64,000 nt of DNA, taken from Paenibacillus silviterrae. GTDB taxonomy: Bacteria > Bacillota > Bacilli > Paenibacillales > NBRC-103111. The position numbers and the translations under genes were made by a program. Under the pieces are notes generated by a model. That model saw only the letters and a program-made list of their open reading frames with translations. It had not been told where the DNA came from and searched no databases. The number at the start of each line of letters is the position of its first letter. Position 1 is the stretch's first letter. Below, one piece after another: positions 17,365 to 26,756 of this stretch. The stretch is taken from the NCBI RefSeq assembly GCF_030167925.1, contig NZ_JASKUT010000001.1:1984001-2048000 (forward strand). Direction: 5' to 3'.

Positions 17365-17405
17365 CCCATACTAAGGATGTAATTTTAACTTCAGCTGAGT
17401 ATGGG
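17365..17405 (+). other. Hairpin overlapping the ribosome site of the 61-residue gene
   Basis: CCCATACT (17365-17372) is complementary to AGTATGGG (17398-17405). The right arm runs into the G-rich ribosome site (GGGGGT) of the next ORF, so folding could limit its translation. Confidence 0.4.
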
Positions 17406-17418
17406 GGTATGTACTTGT

Positions 17419-17604
17419 ATGATCAACAACCTGGAAAGCAACTATGACTGCTCTAATGCCGGTCAAGATCTGGAACAGCTTCAGCATGAGCTGGCTACCA
17501 TGCAAGCTACAAGCGTGAATCCTGATAAGGAAACGAAGGATCTGATGAACCGTCTGGAAAATCAAATTCACTTTATTAAAAACAAATGCGATATTCGTCC
17601 TTAG
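17419..17604 (+). CDS. Small helical protein, remotely Spo0E-like
   Basis: 61 residues from ATG 17419 (67 from an in-frame ATG at 17401 that lacks a ribosome site). Two helices joined by a short turn (LEQLQHELATMQ, then ETKDLMNRLENQIHFIKNK). Helical-hairpin size and layout resemble the Spo0E family of aspartyl-phosphate phosphatases that act on Spo0A, but the signature SQxLD is MNRLE here, so activity is doubtful. spo0A is about 1 kb away on the other strand, which makes the likeness worth noting. Followed by a clear terminator. Confidence 0.5.
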   Translation: MINNLESNYDCSNAGQDLEQLQHELATMQATSVNPDKETKDLMNRLENQIHFIKNKCDIRP

Positions 17605-17617
17605 CTTCGAATGGATC

Positions 17618-17654
17618 GCCGCGACTCTCACTTTGGAGGACGCGGCTTTCTTTT
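17618..17654 (+). terminator. Terminator after the 61-residue gene
   Basis: GCCGCG (17618-17623) and CGCGGC (17641-17646) enclose 17 bases and are followed by TTTCTTTTATT. Confidence 0.8.
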
Positions 17655-17661
17655 ATTCGGA

Positions 17662-18129
17662 TTATAAAACGCGCTTTGCTTTCACGTAACGCTTGTCCCA
17701 ATAACTGTTAAAGTCGCTGTAACGGACACCGCCGGCGCCATACGTATGAAGCAGACGATCATTCCCCGCATAAATCGCTACATGCGTAATTCGATTGGAG
17801 GAAGACCCCGCGCTTTTGAAAAATATCAAATCCCCTTTTTTCAAGTTGCGCTTGGCGACCCAATATCCTTTCTGAGCTTGCTCGCGGGAGGAACGGGGCA
17901 AATAGACGCCGTTCCTGGCGTAAACGGTCTTCACGAAGCTGGAGCAATCAAACGTACGCGTTTGCCCGTAATCGGCTCCGAATTGGTAAGGTGTACCTAG
18001 ATAGCGCTTTCCGGTAGAGATAATATCATTAGCTTCCGATACAGAATAAGCAGATACCTCCTGAGGAGTCACAGCTGCAGAGAAAAAGGCGGCGGATACC
18101 AGAACACTTAAAGCTAGCTTTTTGATCAA
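17662..18129 (-). CDS. Secreted NlpC/P60 family peptidoglycan endopeptidase
   Basis: 155 residues. Signal peptide of about 28 residues (MIKKLALSVLVSAAFFSAAV...VSA|Y). The catalytic domain follows directly with no LysM or SH3 domain: nucleophile in FDCSSFVKTVY, His in ITHVAIYAG and the third polar residue in LLHTYG. Family members cut the D-Glu to diaminopimelate bond in wall peptides. The start is TTG, nine bases after AAGGA; there is no in-frame ATG with a ribosome site. Monocistronic by position. A sporulation or wall turnover role is possible but not shown. Confidence 0.88.
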   Translation of the reverse strand: MIKKLALSVLVSAAFFSAAVTPQEVSAYSVSEANDIISTGKRYLGTPYQFGADYGQTRTFDCSSFVKTVYARNGVYLPRSSREQAQKGYWVAKRNLKKGDLIFFKSAGSSSNRITHVAIYAGNDRLLHTYGAGGVRYSDFNSYWDKRYVKAKRVL

Positions 18130-18450
18130 GGGTATTCATCCTTTCTGTTGGAATGTGTAACGATGGTAGCACACATCCGCAAAAGGCAAAACCCCACAGC
18201 ATTTACCAGATTCGTATGCAATCCGTGTTGCCAACATAGCGAACACCTTGAGAACAAAGGATTGAGCGTTATTCCCAGCAGTCCCGGACAAGCGCATTAT
18301 TCCCCATAATTTACCTCTATTGTCCTGTAACTTTCCACCAGCAGCACCATGTTGCACCATGATTATCTCCATTATGTACCTAAACCTGAAGAGCTGGGAA
18401 CGTGCAAACGCATGCATTTGGAAATTGAAAAACCGATCGTTGACCCGATA
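18130..18450. other. Gap between the NlpC/P60 gene and spo0A terminator, nothing identified
   Basis: About 320 bases. It should hold the promoter of the NlpC/P60 gene near its left end, but no convincing -10/-35 pair stands out. An overlapping 111-codon frame has a Cys/Phe-rich product without a ribosome site and is not called. Confidence 0.4.
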
Positions 18451-18490
18451 AAAAATGACCCAACAAACCATATAGGTTCATTGGGTCATT
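18451..18490 (-). terminator. spo0A terminator
   Basis: AATGACCCAA (18454-18463) pairs perfectly with TTGGGTCATT (18481-18490); on the minus strand the stem runs into TTTTT. Confidence 0.88.
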
Positions 18491-18518
18491 ACTTACTCGC
18501 TCACTCCTCCTTACCCTT

Positions 18519-19325
18519 TCACGACACCTTATGCTCAATCCGCAGCTTATCGGCGACCATGGCGATGAATTCGGAATTCGTCGGCTTCGCCTTGCTGATG
18601 TTGATGGTGTACCCGAACAGGTGGGAGATGCTGTCGATGTTGCCGCGCGTCCATGCGACTTCAATCGCGTGGCGAATGGCACGCTCGACGCGGCTCGGCG
18701 TGGTTTTGTACTTTTCGGCAATCGCCGGGTACAGTGTCTTCGTGATTGCGCCTAGAATTTCAATATTGTTGTACACCATCGTGATTGCTTCGCGCAAGTA
18801 TTGATAGCCTTTGATGTGTGCAGGCACGCCGATCTCATGGATGATGGTGGTGATATTGGCGTCCAAATTTTTTCCTTTCGGCAGCTGAACGACATTTGTC
18901 CTCATCGATGAGGAGCTGGTCATCATCGGCATGGAGGATTGGTTAGGAGCCACCAGCTGACGAATGCGATTTGTCAAAATTTCCATATCGAACGGCTTAA
19001 GAATGTAGTACGATGCGCCGAGCTGTACTGCCTTCTGGGTAATGTTCTCCTGACCAAAAGCAGTCAGCATGATGATCTTAGGCTGAGGGTTCAAGTCCAT
19101 TTCACGGAGCTTCTCAAGCACGCCCAATCCATCTAGATGTGGCATGATAATATCTAAAATTAATACATCAGGAATCCGCTGGCCCTGTTCAATCAAACGG
19201 AGCACATCATTTCCGTTATAAGCAACGCCGGTCACCCGCATATCTTCCTGATCATCAATAAATTCGGATAAGAGGTTTGTAAATTCACGATTATCATCAG
19301 CTAACAGAACTTCAATAGTTTGCAA
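18519..19325 (-). CDS. spo0A: Sporulation master response regulator Spo0A
   Basis: 268 residues. Receiver domain (1-120) with acidic pocket Asp10/Asp11, phospho-acceptor Asp58 in [12 protein letters not shown], Thr in MLTAFG and Lys in YYILKPFD. A flexible Ser/Met linker ([12 protein letters not shown]) follows. The C-terminal effector domain is nearly invariant in spore formers ([20 protein letters not shown], recognition helix [15 protein letters not shown]). Phosphorylated by the phosphorelay, it turns sporulation genes on or off at 0A boxes. Its own upstream region holds a sigma-H-like promoter and several 0A boxes, so autoregulation is likely. The gene follows spoIVB as in all Bacillales. 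Confidence 0.98.
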   Translation of the reverse strand: MQTIEVLLADDNREFTNLLSEFIDDQEDMRVTGVAYNGNDVLRLIEQGQRIPDVLILDIIMPHLDGLGVLEKLREMDLNPQPKIIMLTAFGQENITQKAVQLGASYYILKPFDMEILTNRIRQLVAPNQSSMPMMTSSSSMRTNVVQLPKGKNLDANITTIIHEIGVPAHIKGYQYLREAITMVYNNIEILGAITKTLYPAIAEKYKTTPSRVERAIRHAIEVAWTRGNIDSISHLFGYTINISKAKPTNSEFIAMVADKLRIEHKVS

Positions 19326-19344
19326 CGGTAAGCTCTCCCTTCAA

Positions 19345-19492
19345 AGTCGACAATTACTTAGCATGTTTTTCCTATAGTATACTTTCGACATGTCTAATAC
19401 AATTCCTTCTGTCGATAATTATTTTTCTAGATTTTTTTTCAATTATTCGATATAATGAATAATTTACTTCATCTTTATACATTTTTCGACAA
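19345..19492 (-). promoter_or_regulatory. Cluster of Spo0A boxes upstream of spo0A
   Basis: TTGTCGAA at 19492-19485 and TGTCGAA at 19390-19384 are perfect. TTGTCGAC (19352-19345), TGTCGAT on the plus strand (19410-19416) and TATCGAA (19452-19446) each have one mismatch. They surround and overlap the candidate promoters. Confidence 0.6.
19374..19409 (-). promoter_or_regulatory. Overlapping sigma-H-like and sigma-A-like promoters of spo0A
   Basis: Minus strand: GAAGGAATT (19409-19401), 11 bases, GTCGAAAGT (19389-19381) fits RnAGGAWWW...RnnGAATWW with one mismatch. TTGTAT (19402-19397), 17 bases, TACTAT (19379-19374) fits a vegetative promoter using the same DNA. Confidence 0.55.
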
Positions 19493-19510
19493 AAGCCCCT
19501 TTCATCCCCT

Positions 19511-19554
19511 AAAAAAAGCAAAGAACCAAAGGCATTTAGCTCGCCTTTAGTTCT
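19511..19554 (-). terminator. spoIVB terminator
   Basis: AGAACcAAAGGC and GCCTTTaGTTCT form a near-perfect stem (19522-19533, 19543-19554); the minus-strand message then runs into a T-rich tract (19517-19511). One arm covers the last codons of spoIVB. Confidence 0.8.
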
Positions 19555-20876
19555 GATCCTTGAGATGGCCTCAGCATGATACCGGCATCCTGCAGCATCC
19601 ATTCGATGAAACAGCCATAGCCGCTTGTAGGGTCATTCACGAATACATGAGTTACCGCGCCGATCACTTTACCGTTTTGAATAATCGGGCTGCCGCTCAT
19701 GCCCTGAACGATTCCTCCCGTTTTATCAAGCAGTCGAGGGTCCGTAATTTTAATGACCATCCCTTTGGTCGCGGGGAAATCCTGCTTCGCTACGTGAACA
19801 ACCTCGATATCGAACTTCTCGACCTTTTGTCCGCCTAGCACCGTGTAGATTTGAGCGGGACCTTCCTTCACCTCTTCAGCAAAGGCTACCGGCAATGCTT
19901 GATTCGTTAAGCTGTGATCAGGGGCCCCGTACATTTTGCCGAATATACCGAACTGCGTGTTCTTCTCAATATTCCCAAGCACTTTGCTTTCCTTAGAGAA
20001 TTGGGCCCGCTTCTCCCCAGGCTCTCCGTTCTGACTCTTGGAAATGGACGTCACATTGGAGTGCACGATTTCCCCACCGCCGACAACAATAGGGGTTTGG
20101 GTATCCATATCGGTTATTACGTGCCCTAGAGCGCCGTAAACGCCCTGATCCGGGGCATAAAAGGTCAGCGTGCCGACTCCGGCTGCCGAGTCACGAATAT
20201 ATAGTCCTAGACGGTAAGCTTTGTCCACAACATCATATGCAGGCTGCAACGGAATATCGATGGTTTGCCCATTGCGTTGAACTGTCAACTCGAGCGGCTT
20301 CTTCGCTTCGCCGGCCGCCTTCACCAAATCCGCCACCTTACTGACATCGGTAATAGCTTTCCCATTCATCTTTACAATCAAATCGCCAAGCTGGATTTTT
20401 GCTTCCTCTCCCGGAGAAATTTTTTTATCCTCCGCAACTGAAACCAAGTGATGACCCACGACAAGCACACCTGCCGACTTCAGCTTCACGCCGATCGTTT
20501 GACCGCCGGGAATAACCTTCAGATCGGGAACCACGTTTACCTTGACGGTTTTCAACGGAATTTTGCCGAACAGCTTCAGCTTCATTTCCGCTTGCCCTGC
20601 TTTGTAAGACTCCACCGAAATCGGATGATGTAAATCCACTTGGAATGAGTGCTTAGCCGTGCCGTTGACCTTCAGGATCTCCGGGTGGTTCAGCGTGACC
20701 TGTGCACTAACGGGCATGTCCAGTTGCAAATTGGTTTGCTGGCCTGTGAAAAGGCGAATTTCCTCGGGGAATGAGGCAAAACTACGGAAAGGCGAGGATA
20801 GGCTACCCAAACAAACGAAGAGGACGAGCATTAATCCAATCAATCTTTTTCTCTGGTTGGAACTCAATTCGCTCAC
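19536..20876 (-). CDS. spoIVB: SpoIVB signalling serine peptidase
   Basis: 446 residues. Secreted from the forespore into the intermembrane space, it cleaves SpoIVFA and so triggers pro-sigma-K processing. N-terminal signal anchor ([15 protein letters not shown]), a PDZ domain (about 125-215, with [27 protein letters not shown]) and the S55 protease domain with [10 protein letters not shown] (His), and [20 protein letters not shown] (Ser). The GTG at 20876 sits very close to its GGGAG; an in-frame TTG at 20867 has better spacing and may be the true start. It lies between recN and spo0A as usual. Confidence 0.95.
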   Translation of the reverse strand: MSELSSNQRKRLIGLMLVLFVCLGSLSSPFRSFASFPEEIRLFTGQQTNLQLDMPVSAQVTLNHPEILKVNGTAKHSFQVDLHHPISVESYKAGQAEMKLKLFGKIPLKTVKVNVVPDLKVIPGGQTIGVKLKSAGVLVVGHHLVSVAEDKKISPGEEAKIQLGDLIVKMNGKAITDVSKVADLVKAAGEAKKPLELTVQRNGQTIDIPLQPAYDVVDKAYRLGLYIRDSAAGVGTLTFYAPDQGVYGALGHVITDMDTQTPIVVGGGEIVHSNVTSISKSQNGEPGEKRAQFSKESKVLGNIEKNTQFGIFGKMYGAPDHSLTNQALPVAFAEEVKEGPAQIYTVLGGQKVEKFDIEVVHVAKQDFPATKGMVIKITDPRLLDKTGGIVQGMSGSPIIQNGKVIGAVTHVFVNDPTSGYGCFIEWMLQDAGIMLRPSQGSELKAS

Positions 20877-21020
20877 GCTCCCTTGCTTCCTTTGTTTAGC
20901 GGCACCTGGGCTGCTGATGTGTGCGCCCGGCCTGGCTGCTTTGGCAGTACCGCCGTTTGTGTACCTTTAAGGTAACCCCTCGCCTTTTGTTTTATAACTT
21001 TAAAATGATGCCACGAGATA

Positions 21021-22718
21021 TTATGCCAACTGCCGTTTCTTTTCGTCGGCCAGGTTCAGCATTTCTTTCGCGTGCTCCATGGTTTTGCCAGTTACCTCCA
21101 CGCCGCCGAGCATCCGGGCCAGCTCACTGATTCGTCCCTGCAGCGGCAGATCGTCGATTCGGGTAAAGGTCCGGTCTCCATCGGTCATTTTATTAATGTA
21201 ATAATGCGCGTCGGCCATACAGGCCACTTGAGGAAGATGGGTAATGGAGAACACCTGGCATTCCCTCGAAAGCACCGACAGCTTTTCGGCAATCGCTTGC
21301 GCCGCGCGTCCGCTGACCCCCGTATCGACTTCGTCAAAGACCAGTACAGGAATTTGATCGACACGGGCAAAAATGGACTTCAACGCTAGCATAACCCTGG
21401 AAATCTCACCGCCTGAGGCAATCCTGCTTAACGATCTCAGCGGTTCCCCAGGGTTCGCCGAGATAAGGAATTCGACTTGATCTGCACCGTCGCGAGTGAA
21501 CCGCTCCTGGAGCGGTGCAATTTGAACCTTGAACTGCGTGCGCTCCATCTGGAGATCGCGCAGCTCGTTAACGATCTCGTCGGCTAGCTGCAAGGCCACA
21601 AGCCCTCTGGCATTCGTCAGCTCGGCGGCAGTAACCTGAAGCCGCTCCCTCGCTTCCTTCTCCTGCTTCTGCAGCTGCTGAAGCTTCTCGTCCTTATTCT
21701 CGATTTTGTCGAGCTCCTGCGTAATCTTTTGCAAATAGGCAAGGATGTCGGTGACCGTATCCCCATATTTTCTTCGCAAGGAAGACAATGTATCCAGACG
21801 TCGCTCGATATAATCCAACCGTGACGGATTGAACTCGATATTATCGCGATAATCGCGCACCTGATAAGCGGCATCCTCCAGTTGGTAGAATGCTCCTTGC
21901 GCCTGCTCCACCAGCGGCTGGAGCGTATGATCCAATGCTGCGATATCCTGCAGCTTCTGTACCGCTCGGCTTATCGCGTCAAGTCCGACCCCTTTGCCCC
22001 CGTACAAAAGCTCATAAGCATCCGCAGCGTTCTGATACAGCTTCTCGGCATTGGAGAGCTTCTTCCGCTCTTCCAATAGTGCTTCATCTTCCCCCGGCTT
22101 CAGCTTTGCCGTGATGATTTCCTCCATCTGGAAGCGATATAAATCCATCATTTGCAGCGATTGCTGGCTCGTTTCCTGTAAATCCTTAAGCTCCTTGCGA
22201 ATTTGCATATACTCGTCATATATCAATTGATAGGCTTGCTTTTTCGGGCGAATCTGCGATTCCCCGAAGGCATCCAGCCAACGTATGTGTTCTTCCACCT
22301 TAAATAAGGATTGATGCTCATGCTGACCGTGAATGTTGACTAAATATTCGCCGACTTCCTTCAGCATGGATAAATTCACGAGCTGCCCGTTGATACGGCT
22401 CGTGCTTTTTCCTTGCGCCGTTATTTCTCTGCGAATGATAAGATGCTCCTCCGGGGCCGCTTCTATACCCATTCTGCGCAAAACTTCCCTGACCGGGTGT
22501 TTGTCGTCCAATTGAAACAGCGCTTCGATTGTAGCCTTGTCGTTACCGTAACGAACCAAATCCGAGGAACTGCGCCCCCCTGCAATCAGGCTTAAGGCAT
22601 CGATAATGATCGACTTCCCTGCACCCGTCTCCCCCGTCAGGACATGAAAGCCTTGCTTGCAATGCAAATGGACCTCTTCGATTACCGCCAAATTCCGTAT
22701 GGTCATCTCCAGCAGCAT
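21021..22718 (-). CDS. recN: DNA repair ATPase RecN
   Basis: 565 residues of the SMC-like class, acting early at double-strand breaks. Walker A GETGAGKSIIIDALSLI (about 30-46); long coiled coils through residues 150-370; ABC signature SRIASGGEISRVMLAL; Walker B PVLVFDEVDTGVSG; and the switch His in FSITHLPQVA. Full family length. The ribosome site AGAGGTG precedes ATG. It follows argR by 48 bases and is probably in one operon with it (tlyA-argR-recN is the conserved order). Confidence 0.96.
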   Translation of the reverse strand: MLLEMTIRNLAVIEEVHLHCKQGFHVLTGETGAGKSIIIDALSLIAGGRSSSDLVRYGNDKATIEALFQLDDKHPVREVLRRMGIEAAPEEHLIIRREITAQGKSTSRINGQLVNLSMLKEVGEYLVNIHGQHEHQSLFKVEEHIRWLDAFGESQIRPKKQAYQLIYDEYMQIRKELKDLQETSQQSLQMMDLYRFQMEEIITAKLKPGEDEALLEERKKLSNAEKLYQNAADAYELLYGGKGVGLDAISRAVQKLQDIAALDHTLQPLVEQAQGAFYQLEDAAYQVRDYRDNIEFNPSRLDYIERRLDTLSSLRRKYGDTVTDILAYLQKITQELDKIENKDEKLQQLQKQEKEARERLQVTAAELTNARGLVALQLADEIVNELRDLQMERTQFKVQIAPLQERFTRDGADQVEFLISANPGEPLRSLSRIASGGEISRVMLALKSIFARVDQIPVLVFDEVDTGVSGRAAQAIAEKLSVLSRECQVFSITHLPQVACMADAHYYINKMTDGDRTFTRIDDLPLQGRISELARMLGGVEVTGKTMEHAKEMLNLADEKKRQLA

Positions 22719-22766
22719 GTTTGATTACACCTCTTAATGAAATCACTCAGCATACTCTTATGAAGA

Positions 22767-23216
22767 CTAGCTAAGCATCCCCAAAATTTGATTCACGACG
22801 TGCGTGCTATGTTCCTTGTTGCGGCAGATGATCAAAATCGTATCGTCACCGCAAATCGTTCCCATGATCTCATTCCATTCCAGGCTGTCTATCAATGCGC
22901 CGATGACATTAGCGGTTCCAGGCAAGCTTTTGAGAACGACCAGATTCTCTGTATAATCAATGTGCATAAAGTGGTCGTTCAGCGCCCGCTTCAGCCGCTG
23001 TGTCGGATTATAGCGCTGATCAGCCGGCATTGAATACTTGTAGCGTCCGTCTTCAAGAGGGACCTTCACGAGATGCATCTCTTTAATATCGCGTGAAATG
23101 GTTGCCTGCGTTACATGAAGCCCCGCTGCGCGAAGCTGCTCCACCAGCTCATCCTGCGTTTCGATTTCGTTATTCGTAATGATTTCACGTATCTTAATAT
23201 GTCGTTGACCTTTCAT
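22767..23216 (-). CDS. argR: Arginine repressor ArgR/AhrC
   Basis: 149 residues. N-terminal winged helix ([25 protein letters not shown], with [19 protein letters not shown] as recognition element) and C-terminal hexamerisation and arginine-binding domain ending in [15 protein letters not shown] with the paired Asp residues. Represses arginine synthesis and activates catabolism when arginine is bound. Ribosome site AGGAGG. The location before recN and after tlyA is the standard one; no arginine genes are nearby. Confidence 0.95.
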   Translation of the reverse strand: MKGQRHIKIREIITNNEIETQDELVEQLRAAGLHVTQATISRDIKEMHLVKVPLEDGRYKYSMPADQRYNPTQRLKRALNDHFMHIDYTENLVVLKSLPGTANVIGALIDSLEWNEIMGTICGDDTILIICRNKEHSTHVVNQILGMLS

Positions 23217-23247
23217 GCAAAGCCTCCTGCCCTTTACGGGCTTATGA

Positions 23248-23715
23248 TTATAAATCCGTTAGCTCCGTGCGGAACTCGAAAACATCGATTTGCCTTGCGG
23301 CCAGCTGTACATAAATGACTCCGTTCATCTTCGGGACAATATACTGATATATGAGCAGGTGCTCTCGTACGGAGCTGCCGGTCATCTCCATCGGCTTTCG
23401 CTCCTTGGCTAGCTTTACCACATAATATTGCTCGTCCTTCTCTACAATATAATCCAAAAACAACCGGCTTTGAAGCACTTCGACTCCATTGACCTGAATA
23501 TCAATAGGAATTCGCTTCTTCCCGCAGACGGTTCGGTACCCATGCTCCTCAAGCAATATCGTCGTTTCATCCTCGGGAACTTCCTCTTCCTGGATCAGAC
23601 CGATCGGTCCTCCTGCCTCAACCGTTTCCTGCATCTTCTTTTTGATGTACAAAATTAGCCAAGCCATAAGCGCCGCAATGAGCAGAAAAATGACGACACC
23701 GTCTCCATTCTGCAT
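23248..23715 (-). CDS. Hypothetical single-span membrane protein, 155 residues
   Basis: Not recognised. One N-terminal transmembrane helix ([18 protein letters not shown]) followed by an acidic stretch ([10 protein letters not shown]) and a predicted alpha/beta soluble domain with [25 protein letters not shown]. The topology suggests a membrane-tethered cytoplasmic domain. GAGGTG stands five bases before ATG. It is inserted between tlyA and argR, genes that are adjacent in B. subtilis, so it is a lineage-specific member of the operon. Confidence 0.7.
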   Translation of the reverse strand: MQNGDGVVIFLLIAALMAWLILYIKKKMQETVEAGGPIGLIQEEEVPEDETTILLEEHGYRTVCGKKRIPIDIQVNGVEVLQSRLFLDYIVEKDEQYYVVKLAKERKPMEMTGSSVREHLLIYQYIVPKMNGVIYVQLAARQIDVFEFRTELTDL

Positions 23716-23774
23716 GGAATCACCTCGGATTAGTATTCGCTGACATCACCGGATTCTCCTCTTAAAAACGCCAA

Positions 23775-23799
23775 AAAACTCATCCGAGGGATGAGTTTT
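23775..23799 (-). terminator. Hairpin over the tlyA stop codon
   Basis: AAAACTCATCC (23775-23785) and GGATGAGTTTT (23789-23799) pair perfectly around a three-base loop. On the minus strand the right arm ends in TTTT and T-rich sequence. The stem contains the last four codons and the stop codon of tlyA. Confidence 0.75.
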
Positions 23800-24619
23800 G
23801 CAGGTTTTGCGCTTCGCTGACCACTTGCTGTATGAGTCGTTCCTGTTCCTCAGGACCGATTGCCTGCTCCGTATTCGGGTTTACAGAGAAATAAGCCAGA
23901 AACTCTACGTTTCCTTCTCCGCCTTTGATCGGCGAGAACGTAAGTCCCTTCAAGGTAAAGCCGGCAGCCGCGGCGAAGGCCAGCGTCGATTCTAACACTT
24001 CTCTATGGGTGGAAGGGTCGCGAACCACGCCGGACTTGCCTACCTTCTCGCGCCCGGCCTCAAACTGCGGTTTAATCAGCGCCACGACTTCTCCTTCCGC
24101 TGTAAGCAGTGCTTTCAGCGGGGGAAGAATGAGCTTTAACGAAATAAACGATACGTCAATGGACGCAAACGTAGGGGAAGGTCCCTTAAGATCCTCCGGC
24201 GTCATGTAGCGGAAGTTAGTCCGCTCCATGACATGGACTCGGGCGTCATTACGGATCGACCAGTCCAGCTGGTTGTAACCGACGTCAATGGCATATACGT
24301 AGGAAGCCCCGTTCTGAAGCGCGCAATCCGTAAAGCCTCCAGTTGATGCGCCTATATCCAGCATAGTAACGCCCTGAAGATCAATTTGGAATTGCTCCAA
24401 TGCCTTCGCAAGCTTGAGTCCGCCGCGGCTGACGTAGGGGTGAAGCGCCCCCTTCACGATAATGCGGGCGGTTCGGGCGATTTTGGTTCCAGCCTTGTCG
24501 ATCCGTTCGTCATCCACCAGCACCAGACCTGCCATAATAGCAGCCTTCGCCTTTTCTCTTGTATCAAATAATCCCTGTTCCACCAACAGGACATCAAGCC
24601 GTTCCTTATCTGCTGCCAT
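23780..24619 (-). CDS. tlyA: TlyA family rRNA 2'-O-methyltransferase (YqxC)
   Basis: 279 residues. N-terminal S4 RNA-binding domain (RLDVLLVEQGLFDTREKAKAAIMAGLVLV) and an FtsJ/RrmJ-type methyltransferase domain with SAM motif LDIGASTGGFTDCALQNGA. The K-D-K-E series is visible in GGLKLAKAL, IDVGYNQLDW, LIKPQFE and VEFLAYF. Family members methylate 16S/23S rRNA 2'-hydroxyls; in mycobacteria this affects capreomycin sensitivity. Starts 52 bases after dxs. A hairpin spans its end. Confidence 0.9.
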   Translation of the reverse strand: MAADKERLDVLLVEQGLFDTREKAKAAIMAGLVLVDDERIDKAGTKIARTARIIVKGALHPYVSRGGLKLAKALEQFQIDLQGVTMLDIGASTGGFTDCALQNGASYVYAIDVGYNQLDWSIRNDARVHVMERTNFRYMTPEDLKGPSPTFASIDVSFISLKLILPPLKALLTAEGEVVALIKPQFEAGREKVGKSGVVRDPSTHREVLESTLAFAAAAGFTLKGLTFSPIKGGEGNVEFLAYFSVNPNTEQAIGPEEQERLIQQVVSEAQNLQNSSLG

Positions 24620-24671
24620 GAATGGAATTGCTCCTACCAGTTATTATGCTGCGGAAATGCCAGTTAGTCGG

Positions 24672-26558
24672 CTAAGCTCTTTGACGTTTGCGGGGTACTA
24701 ACGACTGAAGCTCCGCGACGACTCTCTCGGACGTTAGCCCGACCTCTTGCCGCTGCTCCTTCACCGAGCCGTGCTCGACGAAATAATCCGGAATGCCGAT
24801 GACCTTCACACGCATACCGTATAGGTTCTGGTTGGAATAATACTCGAGCACCGCGCTGCCAAAGCCGCCTTGCTGAGCGCCTTCCTCCAGCGTAATGATC
24901 GGCAGATCCTCCTTCGCCAGCTGAAGCAGCATCGCTTCATCCATCGGTTTGATGAACCGTGCGTTAATGACGCGGACCTGCTGGCCTTCCTTGCTCATCA
25001 GCTCCGCCGCTTCCAGAGCGACCGGAAGCATCGGTCCCATCGCGAGAATGGCAGCCGCATCACCCTGACGCAGCACCTCCCAGGATCCGATCGGCAGCGG
25101 AGTCATCGGTTCGTCCATGGACACTCCTAAGCCATTAATACGCGGATATCTTATCGCAATCGGTCCGTCGTTGTAGTCAACGGCCGTCCTCATCATGTGA
25201 CGAAGCTCATTCTCGTCCTTAGGCATCATTAGCACCATGTTCGGAATGCTGCGAAGATACGCGATGTCATAGACGCCCTGATGCGTCTCCCCGTCCGGAC
25301 CAACGAAGCCGGCGCGGTCAATGGCAAAAATTACATTCAGGTTAGCGCGGCATATATCGTGTACTACCTGGTCGTAGGCACGCTGCAGGAAGGTCGAATA
25401 GACAGCGAATACCGGCTTCATTCCTTCGCTGGCCAGCGCTGCGGAGAATGTAGCCGCATGCTGCTCCGCGATCCCGACATCGAACATGCGATCGGGGAAT
25501 TGCTCCGCAAACTTCAGCAGCCCCGAGCCGCCGGGCATCGCCGGTGTAATGGCCGTAATCCGAGGATCCTTCTTAGCCAGTTCTATCAGCGTATTACCGA
25601 ACACCTCGGTATACATCGGAGGTCCTGCCGTCTTCAGCACTTGGCCCGATTCGATCTTGTATGGACTAATCCCGTGCCAAGTATGCGAATCCTCCTCAGC
25701 CGGCGAATAGCCCTTTCCTTTTGTTGTAACGACATGAACCAATACAGGTCCTGTAATGCTGTCCGCCCGACGTAGCGTCTCAAGCATTAACGGAAGATTA
25801 TGTCCGTCAATCGGTCCTAAGTACGTATATCCGAGCTCCTCGAAAAGGACGCCGGAAACGAGCAGATATTTAAGGCTGTCCTTCAGCTTTTCTACCGTCT
25901 TGGCCAACGTTCCGCCGATGGCGGGAATTTTCTTGATCAGGTGCTCTACTTCTTCTTTCGCCTTGACGTAATGCTTATCGGAACGGATTTTTCCTAAATA
26001 ATTATGCAGAGCCCCTACATTGGGAGCAATAGACATCTCGTTGTCATTCAGGATAACCATCAGGTTGCGCTTCTCGTGTCCGATATGATTAAGTGCCTCC
26101 AAGGCCATACCGCCTGTAAGAGCACCGTCACCGATAATCGCCACTACCCTGTTATTGTCACCCTTCAGATCACGGGCCGTAGCCATCCCCATCGCAGCCG
26201 ATAAGGAGGTGCTGCTGTGTCCCGCCTCCCACACGTCATGCTTGCTCTCGGAGCGCTTTACGAAGCCGCATAGTCCCTTGTATTTGCGAAGCGTATCGAA
26301 ACGGTCTTTCCGTCCGGTAAGAATCTTATGTACGTAGGATTGATGACCCACGTCAAAAATAAATTTGTCCTGCGGACTGTTAAATAAATAATGCAGGGCG
26401 ATCGTTAATTCGACTACACCCAGGTTAGGAGCGAGATGTCCGCCGGTGACCGAAAGCTTCTCCACCAAGAACTGTCTGATTTCTGCAGCCAGTTGCTCCA
26501 GCTGATCGGGGGAGAAGCGCTTCAGGTCTTCAGGTTGATGTATCAGATCAAGCAGCAC
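24672..26558 (-). CDS. dxs: 1-deoxy-D-xylulose-5-phosphate synthase
   Basis: 628 residues. Condenses pyruvate and glyceraldehyde-3-phosphate, first step of the methylerythritol phosphate route to isoprenoids. Thiamine diphosphate motif [15 protein letters not shown]...NDNEMSI (about 150-190), [12 protein letters not shown], and the transketolase pyrimidine domain with [17 protein letters not shown], and [15 protein letters not shown]. The start is GTG (26558) after GAGG. A terminator upstream (26601-26626) means dxs is read from its own promoter rather than only from ispA. Confidence 0.96.
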   Translation of the reverse strand: MLLDLIHQPEDLKRFSPDQLEQLAAEIRQFLVEKLSVTGGHLAPNLGVVELTIALHYLFNSPQDKFIFDVGHQSYVHKILTGRKDRFDTLRKYKGLCGFVKRSESKHDVWEAGHSSTSLSAAMGMATARDLKGDNNRVVAIIGDGALTGGMALEALNHIGHEKRNLMVILNDNEMSIAPNVGALHNYLGKIRSDKHYVKAKEEVEHLIKKIPAIGGTLAKTVEKLKDSLKYLLVSGVLFEELGYTYLGPIDGHNLPLMLETLRRADSITGPVLVHVVTTKGKGYSPAEEDSHTWHGISPYKIESGQVLKTAGPPMYTEVFGNTLIELAKKDPRITAITPAMPGGSGLLKFAEQFPDRMFDVGIAEQHAATFSAALASEGMKPVFAVYSTFLQRAYDQVVHDICRANLNVIFAIDRAGFVGPDGETHQGVYDIAYLRSIPNMVLMMPKDENELRHMMRTAVDYNDGPIAIRYPRINGLGVSMDEPMTPLPIGSWEVLRQGDAAAILAMGPMLPVALEAAELMSKEGQQVRVINARFIKPMDEAMLLQLAKEDLPIITLEEGAQQGGFGSAVLEYYSNQNLYGMRVKVIGIPDYFVEHGSVKEQRQEVGLTSERVVAELQSLVPRKRQRA

Positions 26559-26600
26559 TCACGTTTCCTCGCTTTCCATAGGTTGTTGTCGTAACGATAT

Positions 26601-26626
26601 AAAAATTCTCCCGAACGGTGGGAGAA
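26601..26626 (-). terminator. Terminator between ispA and dxs
   Basis: TTCTCCC (26606-26612) pairs with GGGAGAA (26620-26626) around seven bases; on the minus strand TTTTTAT follows. Confidence 0.75.
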
Positions 26627-26756
26627 CTTAGAGTGAAAAGAAATGATATTCATTGCGATGTGCAAATCTCCTGTAACTCCAGACTTTCCTCATTATAACA
26701 TACGCGGAAGCAACGTCTCAAATCAATCTTAGTACAAAAGTTGTACAAGCAGCCGT

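Noticed and set aside
18136..18471. 111-codon minus-strand frame in the gap after spo0A
   Set aside because: No ribosome site and it overlaps the spo0A terminator.
20957..20980. TACCTTTAAGGTA palindrome upstream of spoIVB
   Set aside because: Short and AT-rich; no partner site or known operator match, so treated as chance.
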